Assembly: GCA_020851115.1 (NCBI GenBank) | Contig: JADZDJ010000203.1 | Coordinates: 1 to 50,243, forward strand | Length of the DNA: 50,243 bases | Direction: 5' to 3' | From: Pirellulales bacterium | Lineage (GTDB): Bacteria > Planctomycetota > Planctomycetia > Pirellulales > JADZDJ01 | Shown here: piece by piece, positions 27,101-34,822 of the stretch | How the letters are laid out: each line of letters begins with the position of its first letter | How positions within the stretch are numbered: the first letter of the stretch is position 1 | Translations under genes and position numbers: made by a program | Notes under the pieces: model-generated | The model's input: the letters and a program-made list of their open reading frames with translations, nothing else | Told to the model about the DNA's origin: nothing | Databases searched by the model: none

Positions 27101-28044
27101 ATGAACTGAGTGGCCAGCGTCGCTTGCCGGCTCTGAATGCCGACCATTGGCAGATTCAGCTCGAGCCGTTCGATTTTGTGGCTCTGCGATTCTCGTCGCC
27201 AGATACAAAAATCACACAAGCGCGATTGCTGCCGAATCCAGAGCTGTTAGCATTCTTGAGCAGCAAGCATCAAGATTTTAAGCAGCGGCTCAACACGCTG
27301 GATCGGCCGCCGGCGCTGCCGGCATTTACCAACGCCAATTTCGAGACGTCGGCACAGGGGGGGCGGATTTCGGGATGGTCGCTGCTCAAGGGGACTACGG
27401 GCACGATTTCGCTCGTACCGGAAGGCGAATCCACGCAAAAAACCAATGGCAAACAGGCACTGCTGTTTCACTCTGGCGGCCCGCGGGCTTCGCTTCGCAG
27501 CGATTGGTTTGAGATGCCTCCCTCACGGCGGCTGACCGTGAAATTGTGGATGAAACTTCCCGACCCCGACAAGCCGCCAGTGCTGCAATTGGTTCTGGAA
27601 GGTGAACAGCATTACCGCATGCCGGGCCCAGTCTCGTTTTCCTCGTCGAATATTGCGCCAGGAGATTGGAATTGGTTCATCTTTCCGGTCAAAGATTTGC
27701 CGAACGAGGGTTCGGAAAAAGTTCGATTTGGTCTCGATATGAGCGGACCAGGCGACGTGTTGGTGGATGACATCTTAGCCTTTGGCCTCACGTATGATCG
27801 CGATGAACGGATCCAGTTGAATATGATCTCCACAGTGACCGACGGCTATTTGGGCGAGCGTAAAGTTGGCGAGTGCATGCGCGAACTGAACGATTATTGG
27901 CCCCGGTTCGTGTTGTCTTGCGTGCCGTCCCAAGGGCTCGAGCAATTTCCCAACCAACCGATCGCTCCGCAGGCCGACAGAGAAGAGGAAAGGCCGGCGC
28001 GGGCGGCTGGCCCGCTGCAGAAGCTGTTCAAGGGCCGATATTGA
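24112..28044 (+). CDS. Giant secreted glycosidase-like protein (1,310 residues)
   Basis: An exported protein. A basic start MRGQGSPNALRHLARSIARD leads to a hydrophobic segment RTLFALLIAILSAKSAQA, a signal peptide with a long n-region. Residues about 60-500 are beta-rich with SWGGGVKTQW and other strand motifs. Around residues 500-900 there is a TIM-barrel-like region (LQHVGYNGQMLTVMSDGSAIYP, REGIKLIPSLRFDAPLPEL, HPSFAGVAIELSADC), similar in outline to glycoside hydrolase families acting at the outer surface. The end has a jelly-roll (NANFETSAQGGRISGWSLLKG, DMSGPGDVLVDDILAF) resembling carbohydrate-binding modules. I cannot give a substrate or certain catalytic pair. The frame is open to 23926; 24112 is preferred for the signal peptide. 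It starts 143 bases after the pseudo-sulfatase gene and may be co-transcribed. Confidence 0.82.
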   Translation: MRGQGSPNALRHLARSIARDGQSAWRWRCGPIAVRRTLFALLIAILSAKSAQAEPTVQLRISWGGGVKTQWRGSITTDHGKLSLVRLLGEESDAPGAVWEEHGRIEIRQPSPQSYDAIDIDVAAPSEATLRIELADSSSSEEAPIPQEIPLHSVLNKPTVRDLDKANNRIRVARISSDPLHVNLSRDHLVFSPGEKLQFEVEPRFLPIAAGTPVQLRTKLISIANGQESNEQEQSGKATADSADPATSVWEFILPDAEGVYEILIEALVQTNWGFPKRLKAIAERRIQLVVIDDHAPQKASDVPVVWTRLMELDPANPAWYERFRSWSLSNRIGPLGSGGMQSWQHPTLGSMTRLKEHRDDQEPPWEAYPLTISHPGTPHVLEVEYPSDIPQTLAVSVVEPNAAGMVMSIGIDSGVFVVDEPMAATAAEMLRHHVIFWPRTASPLVVLANRGIGSPAVYGKIRVVAGPSKLPPLFPVAEPSERLLAGYMGRPLIAENFGAPEALAASIGRSLKDWRTFYLSATRLAEFLQHVGYNGQMLTVMSDGSAIYPSRLLQATPRYDNGELFDSGQDPVRKDVLEMTLRIFDREGIKLIPSLRFDAPLPELESRLRRGGADAEGIRLIGADGHEHGDASRPLATHLPLYNPLNPHVQQAMIAVVHELTERYGKHPSFAGVAIELSADCCTQLPGEAWGFDNDTLKRFEQATKIKVLGAGATRFTDRAQLLAPLPRSRFVAGPEHEQWLKWRADGLAEFYRRMQAELTASRPDTVLYLAATNLFDSREAQQWLRPSLPPKARADEVLLTFGLKPELLQHDRGLVFLKPERILPPGPIADQAVQVAVNRAPELDAAFNRLPATGTLLLNDSWMRDDAQPLKLPSFDQKSPFGRDKTNLMLYSHLLPSARRNRERFIHALATLDAEAIFDGGWLLPVGQEDSLVDLIATYRRLPVGNFQVHTDATLPVTIRSAVVGNSAYSYLVNDSRWPMTVDLSTVLPPGCRVDELSGQRRLPALNADHWQIQLEPFDFVALRFSSPDTKITQARLLPNPELLAFLSSKHQDFKQRLNTLDRPPALPAFTNANFETSAQGGRISGWSLLKGTTGTISLVPEGESTQKTNGKQALLFHSGGPRASLRSDWFEMPPSRRLTVKLWMKLPDPDKPPVLQLVLEGEQHYRMPGPVSFSSSNIAPGDWNWFIFPVKDLPNEGSEKVRFGLDMSGPGDVLVDDILAFGLTYDRDERIQLNMISTVTDGYLGERKVGECMRELNDYWPRFVLSCVPSQGLEQFPNQPIAPQADREEERPARAAGPLQKLFKGRY

Positions 28045-28556
28045 GCCAGAAATCGAAAAACAGCGATGGACGCTGCTGAGTTTTCGCCGACTCATCAGGG
28101 AAACTGTTACCTGTCGCCAAGGCTATGTGTCGCCCAAGCCGGCGAAGCGATGCGCACTGCGGCTGCGAATTCAGGTCGTCCCGATTGTTTCAGCATCTCC
28201 GGCCAAGAGGGTTGATGCGATTGGTCGGGTGACGCGATTCGGCTGCCGCGTTGTAATTCTTGCCCGCTAGCATGGGCGATAAGTAGGCAGCAGAGATTCG
28301 CTACGACCCCGGCAAACTCTGCCCAAACTGCCTGGCTCGATCGGATACAAAGGACTTTTGGGCTTGCTACGAGCTAGCATATTTCAGTAGGAACTGGGCT
28401 CGCCAACCGATTGCCAGGTGCGGTATAAGAGTTGCATCCAACCTCAATCGCCATCGCGACCGACAAGCGACTGCGGAAAAAATGCTAGCGCAGGTCGGCG
28501 ACTCGATTCCGCCTTGCCGACGATTTCAGTTCAGCTAACCAATGGAGTGGATTCTC
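28045..28556. other. Gene-free stretch with second copy of the interspersed repeat
   Basis: About 510 bases. I see no gene. Around 28129-28152 the plus strand carries a near-copy of the repeat found at 4721-4745 (minus). No strong promoter could be matched, and no terminator with a T-run follows the giant protein gene. Confidence 0.4.
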
Positions 28557-29447
28557 ATGCAGACGTTTACCATGCGCGCGTGTTGGAGCGCGTCCTGTAT
28601 TGGCGGCGCGGTCTGGCTGACGTCGCTTGGCTCGCCGGTCGTGGCGCAAACAGCGATCGCCGATGCGCAGATTTCCCAAAGTCAAACCGTCCAGCAATTC
28701 GTTCAACAGCCCCAGGTTTCCCAACCGCCAGCGGCGCAACATCCATTGCAGCCGGCCGTCGATTTGGCGGTCAATTCGCTGAAATTGCAAGATGCGAACA
28801 TTAGAGATTATTCGGCCACGGTTCGCAAAGTCGAACGCATCGACGGCAAAGTCGGCGAACCGGAATATGCGTTGATTAAAGTTCGGAATCGGCCGTTTAG
28901 CGTCTACATGCAGTTCATCGGGCCGGAGAATCTGAAAGGTCAGGAATGCCTGTATGTCGAAGGCCAAAATGACGGCAAGATGTTCGCACACGCCCCGCCC
29001 GGAACGCTCCGCTACAAGTTCGGCACCGTTTCGCTGGCGCCCAACAGCGTGATGGCCATGAAAGGACAACGGTATCCGATCACCGAACTTGGGATCTACA
29101 ACCTCACAAAGCGGTTGGCCGAGCAAGGCACAAAGGACATGCAATATGGCGAGTGCGATGTGAAGTTTTACAAGGACTACAAGGTTGCCGGACGACCATG
29201 TCTGATGATCCAAGTCGAGCATCCCGTGCCACGGCGAAATTTCATTTTCCACATGGCGAAAATCTACGTCGATGACGAATGGCAAATCCCCATTCGCTAC
29301 GAAGCCTACGACTGGCCGTTGCAACAAGGCGGCGAGCCGCAACTGCTCGAAGAATACACCTACATGAACATCAAATTGAACGAAGGTTACACGGACGCCG
29401 ACTTCGATGTTCATAACAGGCAATACCAGTTCAATCTGAAGCGGTAG
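28557..29447 (+). CDS. DUF1571 secreted protein, copy 1
   Basis: A 296-residue exported protein with a DUF1571 domain, a family nearly confined to planctomycetes. A signal peptide (core SCIGGAVWLTSLGSPVVAQ) is followed by a Gln/Ser/Pro-rich linker and then the domain: IRDYSATVRKVERIDGKVGE, VRNRPFSVYMQFIGPENLKG, LYVEGQNDGKMFAHAPP, RYPITELGIYNLTKRL, and the C-terminal EEYTYMNIKLNEGYTDADFD. Family members resemble outer-membrane lipoprotein-sorting (LolA-like) folds, but a function in lipoprotein transport is inference. The ATG at 28557 has GGAGTGG at 28544-28550. The paralog follows 281 bases downstream. Confidence 0.9.
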   Translation: MQTFTMRACWSASCIGGAVWLTSLGSPVVAQTAIADAQISQSQTVQQFVQQPQVSQPPAAQHPLQPAVDLAVNSLKLQDANIRDYSATVRKVERIDGKVGEPEYALIKVRNRPFSVYMQFIGPENLKGQECLYVEGQNDGKMFAHAPPGTLRYKFGTVSLAPNSVMAMKGQRYPITELGIYNLTKRLAEQGTKDMQYGECDVKFYKDYKVAGRPCLMIQVEHPVPRRNFIFHMAKIYVDDEWQIPIRYEAYDWPLQQGGEPQLLEEYTYMNIKLNEGYTDADFDVHNRQYQFNLKR

Positions 29448-29728
29448 AGGTTGGCGTGCCAGCGCGATGACCGCGATGGCAACAAACACTTCAACAGCGG
29501 CCTCGCTCCCGGAAATCGGGCGAGGCCGCAACTGTTTGCGGCGACATCGAGCGACCATTGCGACCACTCAGACAGCAACCGATCGGAAGTGTATCTTCAG
29601 GTGGCCGCGATGGATCTGGCGAACCTGCATCGACCGAGTGGAAACGCCCGTCAACACAACTGCCGTAGGGTCTTGTATAAAGAGTCGGTAGGGCGAACAA
29701 TCGTGGCATCGCAAACACTGGATGCCCG

Positions 29729-30652
29729 ATGCACTCAACCCACCCAAATCAACCACCACTAGCTCGATCACGGGGCAGCCGCGGCAAGCAGTACCGGTGT
29801 TGGGTGGTGCTTGCCGCGGCCGTGGTTGCCGTGCTTGCCGCGGGTGTTCTACTTCGATCCGCCAACCACCGCGTACCGAAAGCCATGATTCCGGCTACCG
29901 GTCCGCCCGGCGCGCCCACGGCGGATCGCGGCGCTGGTCCTTCCGCGGCCCACCCGCTGGTTGGGGTATTGGAATTCGCGCGGCGAGTTCAGGCGAACAT
30001 CCAAGAACAGATTCGCGATTATACGGCGGTTGTGTTAAAGCAGGAGCGAATTCTCGGCAAGCTGGGGCCGCTGGAAGTTTGCTTCGTCAAAATTCGTGAA
30101 CGGCCCTTCAGCGCGTATATGAAATTCTTGGCGCCACAGGGCCTCAAGGGGCAGGAAGCGCTGTACGTTGCCGGCGCGAACGATGGAAAAATGTTCGCGC
30201 ACGCCGGCAGCGGAATTCGCGCTTTGGTCGGCACCGTGCAAATACCACCTACCGGGCCGATCGCCATGCTCGGCCAGCGGTATCCAATGACCGAGTTGGG
30301 AATTGCCAACTTGACGCGCCGTCTGATCGAAGTCGGCGATCACGACAAACAGTATGGCGAGTGTTATGTGTGGATGGACGAGGACGCCAAAGTCGGCAAT
30401 CGACCCTGCACTTCGATTACCGTGATGCATCCGTTCAAGCGACCGGCGTTCATTTATTACATCGCGCGGATTTTTGTGGACCGCGAATGGATGGTTCCGA
30501 TCCACTACGAAGCGTATGAGTGGCCCGACACGCCCGGCGGCCCACCCGTGCTACTGGAGCGCTACACCTATACCCATCTGAAGCTGAACCCCGGCCTCAC
30601 GGATGTCGATTTTGATCCGCACAATCCGCAGTATAATTTTCGACTGAAATGA
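29729..30652 (+). CDS. DUF1571 secreted protein, copy 2
   Basis: A 307-residue paralog of the upstream protein. The N-terminus has basic residues then a hydrophobic helix WVVLAAAVVAVLAAGVLL, which may be a signal peptide or anchor. The domain repeats the same order: IRDYTAVVLKQERILGKLG, IRERPFSAYMKFLAPQGLKG, LYVAGANDGKMFAHAGSG, RYPMTELGIANLTRRL, CYVWMDEDAKVGNRPC, ERYTYTHLKLNPGLTDVDFD, and it ends in QYNFRLK where copy 1 ends QYQFNLKR. Conservation is strong in the domain and absent in the N-terminal linkers. No clear Shine-Dalgarno site precedes 29729. Its stop overlaps the start of the next gene by four bases (ATGA). Confidence 0.9.
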   Translation: MHSTHPNQPPLARSRGSRGKQYRCWVVLAAAVVAVLAAGVLLRSANHRVPKAMIPATGPPGAPTADRGAGPSAAHPLVGVLEFARRVQANIQEQIRDYTAVVLKQERILGKLGPLEVCFVKIRERPFSAYMKFLAPQGLKGQEALYVAGANDGKMFAHAGSGIRALVGTVQIPPTGPIAMLGQRYPMTELGIANLTRRLIEVGDHDKQYGECYVWMDEDAKVGNRPCTSITVMHPFKRPAFIYYIARIFVDREWMVPIHYEAYEWPDTPGGPPVLLERYTYTHLKLNPGLTDVDFDPHNPQYNFRLK

Positions 30653-31527
30653 ACGCGACCAGCGAAAATGCAACGGCGGCGGGAAACGTCGCTCGACGGC
30701 CATGGCTGCGACGGTTGCGTCGAATCGTTGTCGTGCTGCTGGCCACGTACCTTGCGATTGTCGTGTTGCTTATGATTTTCGAAGAATCGCTGATCTTCTT
30801 TCCGTCCAAATATCCAGAAGGCGAGTGGAATCCGCCCGGCTTGAATGTTGAAGATGCCTGGTTGACCGCGGCCGATGGGACGAAATTGCACGGCTGGTAT
30901 GTGCCCTGCGATCGGCCGCGGGCCGTCGTCTTGTTTGCGCACGGCAATGCGGGAAACATCAGCCATCGCGCCGAACTGTTGCGGTCACTCGCCCAAATGG
31001 ATGTTACCGTATTGGCATTTGACTATCGCGGCTATGGGCGGAGCACGGGCACGCCAAATGAGAAAGGCGTGCTCGCCGATGCCCGAGCGGCGCGAAACTG
31101 GTTGGCCGAGCGGGCTGGCGTTTCCGAGCGGGAGATTGTCTTGATGGGCGAATCACTTGGCGGGGGCGTTGTCGTGGCACTGGCGGCAGAAGCACCAGCG
31201 CGGGGGCTGATTCTCGAAAACACATTTTCGAGCATTCCCGATGTGGCCGCGTTCCATTATCCTGGCCTGCCGGTACAGATGCTGATGCGCACACGTCTCG
31301 ATTCAGCCGCCGCGATCCAGCGCTATCACGATCCGTTGCTGCAATTTCACGGCGACCGCGACTCGATTGTGCCATTTGCTTTGGGAAGAAAATTGTTCGA
31401 TGCGGCCAACGAGCCGAAGAAGTTTGTTGCGGTTGCCGGCGGCGACCATAATGATCCGCGCGGCGCAGAGTTCTATCAGGAGTTGGACCGATTTTTGGAA
31501 GAGCTGCCTGGTGCAACGAAGGATTAA
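30649..31527 (+). CDS. Membrane-anchored alpha/beta hydrolase (Bem46-like)
   Basis: A 292-residue hydrolase. The N-terminal basic segment RRPWLRRLRRI and one hydrophobic helix VVVLLATYLAIVVLLMIF suggest anchoring in the inner membrane with the catalytic part outside. The catalytic triad is visible: Ser169 in GESLGG, Asp238 in HGDRDSIVP, His267 in GGDHND. The oxyanion block is LFAHGNAGNIS, followed by DYRGYGRSTG, the layout of the Bem46/abhydrolase family. Substrate unknown. The ATGA overlap with the DUF1571 gene implies translational coupling, so the hydrolase may work with that protein. Confidence 0.9.
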   Translation: MNATSENATAAGNVARRPWLRRLRRIVVVLLATYLAIVVLLMIFEESLIFFPSKYPEGEWNPPGLNVEDAWLTAADGTKLHGWYVPCDRPRAVVLFAHGNAGNISHRAELLRSLAQMDVTVLAFDYRGYGRSTGTPNEKGVLADARAARNWLAERAGVSEREIVLMGESLGGGVVVALAAEAPARGLILENTFSSIPDVAAFHYPGLPVQMLMRTRLDSAAAIQRYHDPLLQFHGDRDSIVPFALGRKLFDAANEPKKFVAVAGGDHNDPRGAEFYQELDRFLEELPGATKD

Positions 31528-32921
31528 TATCGCCCTGAACCGCTGGGGGCGGATTGGGTTGGTTGTCGCGTCATACTGTCGTGTTGCGGCTTCTCAATGG
31601 GCAAGATCAATTCTGTTCCCGGTCGCAAATAGTCGAAATCGTCGCCGAGAACATCGCGATTGAGTTCGTAAATCTCCGCCCACCGTGCGGATTTTCCCAA
31701 TTCGAATTTTGCGATGTCGTACAGCGTGTCTCCTTCGACGACCTGATAGACTCGGCCGTTGCCGCGAATTTTCGTGCTCGCCATCATGAGACGCTGCTCG
31801 GTGCTGGCGACGTCTTTTCGCGGTCGCGGACAAAGATCGGGAAAATGGCGTCGCAGCACGTTTTCATCAGGTACCGATAGTTCTTGGCCGATGACCAAGT
31901 CGTCTGCCTGGCGATGCCGCTTACGGTTGTGTTCGTAAAGTGCCTTGAAAAATGCGCCTGTGCCGTAGGCTTTTTCGCTGATCGTCCAGAAAGTGTCGTT
32001 TGGCTGCACACGGTAGGTTTCGCCGTCGCGCTCCAGCGTTGGCGGCGAGCCGGCCAGAGCAGTCGTGACGCCGACCGTCGCTGGCGGCGGATTGGAGCGA
32101 TTGGAGAGCGATGCCACGTTGTTCGAATGGCTGCCCCCGTACGATAGCGGCGAAACCGATGAAGGACTCGATTGTGACGAAGGGTGGACGCCATACGATT
32201 TCGGGGAATATGGTTGAGCGGACATTTCAGGCGTAGGCGATGTGTCGCGATCGCCGGCGCTAGGCGGGCTTGGCGGACCAGCCGAGCGATGATCGCTCAG
32301 CGGATCGCTGGCGGCGACCGATCGAACGGCAGTATCGTCTGGAGAACGAACTAAATATCTGCCGACTGGCGGCGGATCCGCCGGCGTCTGTGGTGACATT
32401 GTTGCGGTTGATTGGCGTTGGAACGGGTCGGCCGGCTGAGTTGTCGCGGCAATGGAATTCGACTGCGATGGCTGCGCTTCGGAATCGCCAGCATAACCCG
32501 ATCGGTACAGCAAGCGACTGTCCGATTCGGCGGTCGCTCCTTGTTGCAAATCTGGAATTGGCGTCGGCGCGGCCAACAGGCCGGGCTGAGCGCTTGTGTC
32601 GGGCTTGCTGGCATTCGGATCGTTCGTTGGCGGCAATGCCGCCGTGTATCGATCCGGCGTTGAGGTCACTGTGGAGTCGCTGTCGTTTCGCTTGGACCAA
32701 AGGCTTTGCGGCGGTGTCGGATCGGCTTGCGGGGTGACTACCGTGGGGCGAATTGCCTGCGCTACCGGTTTGGTGGGCGTCGAGCTCGAGTTTTCAGCCG
32801 CCGTCGAACTGCGTCTTAGCGGCAGCTTCGAGGGACTTGTCAGCCGTTTGGCAAGCAACGCACAAAAGACAACCAGCAGAACACCGATGACCGCGATGCC
32901 GAGCTTCATTTCTCGTGCCAT
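31524..32921 (-). CDS. Membrane protein with two LysM domains
   Basis: A 465-residue protein. It starts MAREMKLGIAVIGVLLVVFC, a single membrane helix with basic flank (KRL), then about 270 residues of Pro/Ser/Thr/Gln-rich low-complexity linker. Two LysM domains end the protein: residues about 301-351 (YRVQPNDTFWTISEKAYGTG) and about 390-441 (YQVVEGDTLYDIAKFELGKS). LysM binds N-acetylglucosamine-type glycans, so it probably bridges the inner membrane and the peptidoglycan. The ATG at 32921 has a strong GGAGGAGG site. It lies 212 bases downstream of rsmH on the same strand. It overlaps the end of the convergent hydrolase by four bases. Confidence 0.93.
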   Translation of the reverse strand: MAREMKLGIAVIGVLLVVFCALLAKRLTSPSKLPLRRSSTAAENSSSTPTKPVAQAIRPTVVTPQADPTPPQSLWSKRNDSDSTVTSTPDRYTAALPPTNDPNASKPDTSAQPGLLAAPTPIPDLQQGATAESDSRLLYRSGYAGDSEAQPSQSNSIAATTQPADPFQRQSTATMSPQTPADPPPVGRYLVRSPDDTAVRSVAASDPLSDHRSAGPPSPPSAGDRDTSPTPEMSAQPYSPKSYGVHPSSQSSPSSVSPLSYGGSHSNNVASLSNRSNPPPATVGVTTALAGSPPTLERDGETYRVQPNDTFWTISEKAYGTGAFFKALYEHNRKRHRQADDLVIGQELSVPDENVLRRHFPDLCPRPRKDVASTEQRLMMASTKIRGNGRVYQVVEGDTLYDIAKFELGKSARWAEIYELNRDVLGDDFDYLRPGTELILPIEKPQHDSMTRQPTQSAPSGSGRY

Positions 32922-33133
32922 AAAAAGGCCTCCTCCATGAGGCGGGTAAACTTTGCCACAGAGCCGCGAAAACACAGCAATGCAACGAACGACAAGTTGC
33001 AAGGGAACGGTTCGAACTAGGAGCAGCGATCATCATCCATGAATGAGTGGTTGTTCGATCACCGTCTTTGCGGCCTCCGTTGTCTCTGTCAATTTTACGA
33101 CCCGATGTCCGCGCTGCGGAGGAAATGTCCGAA

Positions 33134-34012
33134 TCAATTCCGTTCCGCGATTCGCAGCTTGGCGCTGCGGCTGCGCGGATTGCGGGCAATTTCCGCTTCC
33201 TGCGGCACGATCGGTTTTTTGGTGACAAGCTCTAGTCGATCGTCGCCGCGAAATGCTTCCTTGACACGGCGATCTTCGAGTGAGTGAAAACTGATAATTG
33301 CTAGCCGGCCGCCGCGATTCAAACAATCGGGTAATCGGCGCAGGGCAATCTCCAGGGTTTTTAGTTCGTCGTTGACGGCGATTCGCAGTGCTTGAAAAGT
33401 TCGGGTCGCGGGATCGATGCGTTGCTTGTGGGCAATCGCAGGAACCGACCTCCGCACGATATCGGCCAGTTCTTTCGCGGTTTCGATCGGTTGTTGATGC
33501 CGCTGCTCGACAATGTTTCGAGCGATGCGGCGGCTAAATCGTTCTTCTCCGTAATGAAAAATTAGGTCGGCCAAATGTTCGGCACTCAATCGATTCACCA
33601 GTCGCGTCGCTGGCTCACCCACGAGCGGATTGAATCGCAAGTCGAGCGAGCCGTCGGCATCGAAGCTAAAACCTCGGCTTGCGTCAGCGAGTTGATCGCT
33701 CGACAAGCCCAAATCCAACACAATGCCGTTGACGTTCGCGATTTTGAATTCTGATAAAATCTCCGGTAGATCACAAAAGCTTGCAACGATGGGCCGAATG
33801 GGCAATCTGGCCAAATTTTGCTCGGCTGCCGCAACTGCTGCTGGATCGCGGTCGAGCGCAATCACCTCGCCGTCCGGCTGAATCCGCTCGGCAATGGCTC
33901 GTGCATGACCTCCGCCGCCCAGGGTTCCATCGGCGAAGACTCCGCCGGGCTGTGGATTCAGCCCTTCGAGCACTTCGCGAAGTAAGACAGGCACGTGACG
34001 AGGAGCCGGCAT
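33134..34012 (-). CDS. rsmH: 16S rRNA (cytosine-1402-N4)-methyltransferase RsmH
   Basis: A 292-residue MraW/RsmH protein that methylates N4 of C1402 in the ribosomal P site. Seen are HVPVLLREVLEGL, the SAM motif DGTLGGGGHA, ALDRDP, GIVLDLGLSSDQL, GFSFDADGSLDLRF, DLIFHYGEERFSRRIA, TFQALRIAVNDEL and SFHSLEDRRVKEAF, all typical, with C-terminal RNPRSRSAKLRIAER. The start at 34012 (MPAPRHVP) fits the family; GGAG is eight bases upstream. In most bacteria rsmH opens the division/cell-wall cluster; here it is followed only by the LysM gene, as planctomycetes lack the standard cluster. Confidence 0.96.
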   Translation of the reverse strand: MPAPRHVPVLLREVLEGLNPQPGGVFADGTLGGGGHARAIAERIQPDGEVIALDRDPAAVAAAEQNLARLPIRPIVASFCDLPEILSEFKIANVNGIVLDLGLSSDQLADASRGFSFDADGSLDLRFNPLVGEPATRLVNRLSAEHLADLIFHYGEERFSRRIARNIVEQRHQQPIETAKELADIVRRSVPAIAHKQRIDPATRTFQALRIAVNDELKTLEIALRRLPDCLNRGGRLAIISFHSLEDRRVKEAFRGDDRLELVTKKPIVPQEAEIARNPRSRSAKLRIAERN

Positions 34013-34311
34013 GTTTTTGTCCCTGGGGCACTGAATCGATGAGGGAAGCCTTGCCAATCCACGCATTTTAGCGCAAATCTGGCGAAGACGTAGCCCTGCT
34101 GGTTCAATGGTTCCAGGCCCGACAGCTCGTCAGCCACGAATGTGGCAACCGCGGATGCGTAGGACAAGTCGGCCGCGCAAACGCGGGGGGAATATATACT
34201 CGATTTGACAAATTGCCACAAGTGGAGTTTGATTGGTGCGCAGGCAAGCGAATTGTGTCGCACCTGTTGCTTCTTCATCGCGGCGGTTCGGAGGGCGCGA
34301 TAAGTCGCGCG

Positions 34312-34342
34312 AAAAAAAGGCTCTGGCGAATGGCCAGAGCCT
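34312..34342 (-). terminator. Strong intrinsic terminator of the TYYAP-repeat gene
   Basis: On the minus strand a 10-bp perfect stem (34333-34342 with 34318-34327, AGGCTCTGGC) and a 5-base loop are followed by seven T residues (34312-34318). It lies 49 bases after the stop codon of the repeat protein gene. Confidence 0.9.
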
Positions 34343-34390
34343 CAGAGCGACAGCGTGCAATATTTCGCACGCCGACATGGTCGGTAAGAA

Positions 34391-34822
34391 TCAGTAACGA
34401 CGGAACAGGTTGCGAATCGGCTGGCCGGGCACGCGGCCAGGAAGATACACATATCCTGGAGCATAGTTGCTGGTGTACGTGTACGGCGAATACACCGTTG
34501 TGGCTGGGGCGTAATAGGTGGTATAGGGCGCGTAGAAGGTGGTTGTGGGTGCAGCATAGTAAGTGGTTGTTGGCGCGTAGAAAGTCGTCACCGGCTCAAC
34601 CACCGTCGGTGCATAGTAGGTGGTCACCGGTGCATAGTACGAGGTCGCTGTCATTGTCGTGGGCATCGGCGAGCCAGTGACCACCGAAGCGGAAGTCGCC
34701 GGCGCATAGTAAGTGGTCGTGACCGGCGCTGCTGCCATTACCGACTGGCCGCAACAAGCAATCGCCGAAGTCCCCAGCGCCAGAATCCCTAAAGCCAATC
34801 CAACTGTTGCCAAGCGTTTCAT
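34391..34822 (-). CDS. Secreted TYYAP-repeat protein
   Basis: A 143-residue exported protein. A signal peptide MKRLATVGLALGILALGTSA leads to a mature part made of irregular repeats of (T)YYAP or FYAP: about ten Tyr-rich copies (TTYYAPATS, SYYAPVTTYYAP, TFYAPTTTYYAAP, TTFYAPYTTYYAP) rich in Thr, Tyr, Ala, Pro and Val, followed by a short non-repeat tail (YLPGRVPGQPIRNLFRRY). A Cys pair (ACC) follows the signal peptide. Tyr/Pro-rich repeats suggest a surface or wall structural protein, adhesive or aggregating; this is inference. The start is supported by GGGAGG upstream of 34822, and the gene ends at a strong terminator, so it is a well-expressed single-gene transcript. Confidence 0.82.
   Translation of the reverse strand: MKRLATVGLALGILALGTSAIACCGQSVMAAAPVTTTYYAPATSASVVTGSPMPTTMTATSYYAPVTTYYAPTVVEPVTTFYAPTTTYYAAPTTTFYAPYTTYYAPATTVYSPYTYTSNYAPGYVYLPGRVPGQPIRNLFRRY

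Noticed and set aside
28421-28430. Promoter with TATAAG before the first DUF1571 gene
   Set aside because: No plausible -35 hexamer at 16-18 bases upstream.
29448-29728. Short open frame (about 74 codons from 29467) between the DUF1571 genes
   Set aside because: Arg/Thr-rich, not protein-like, no ribosome binding site.
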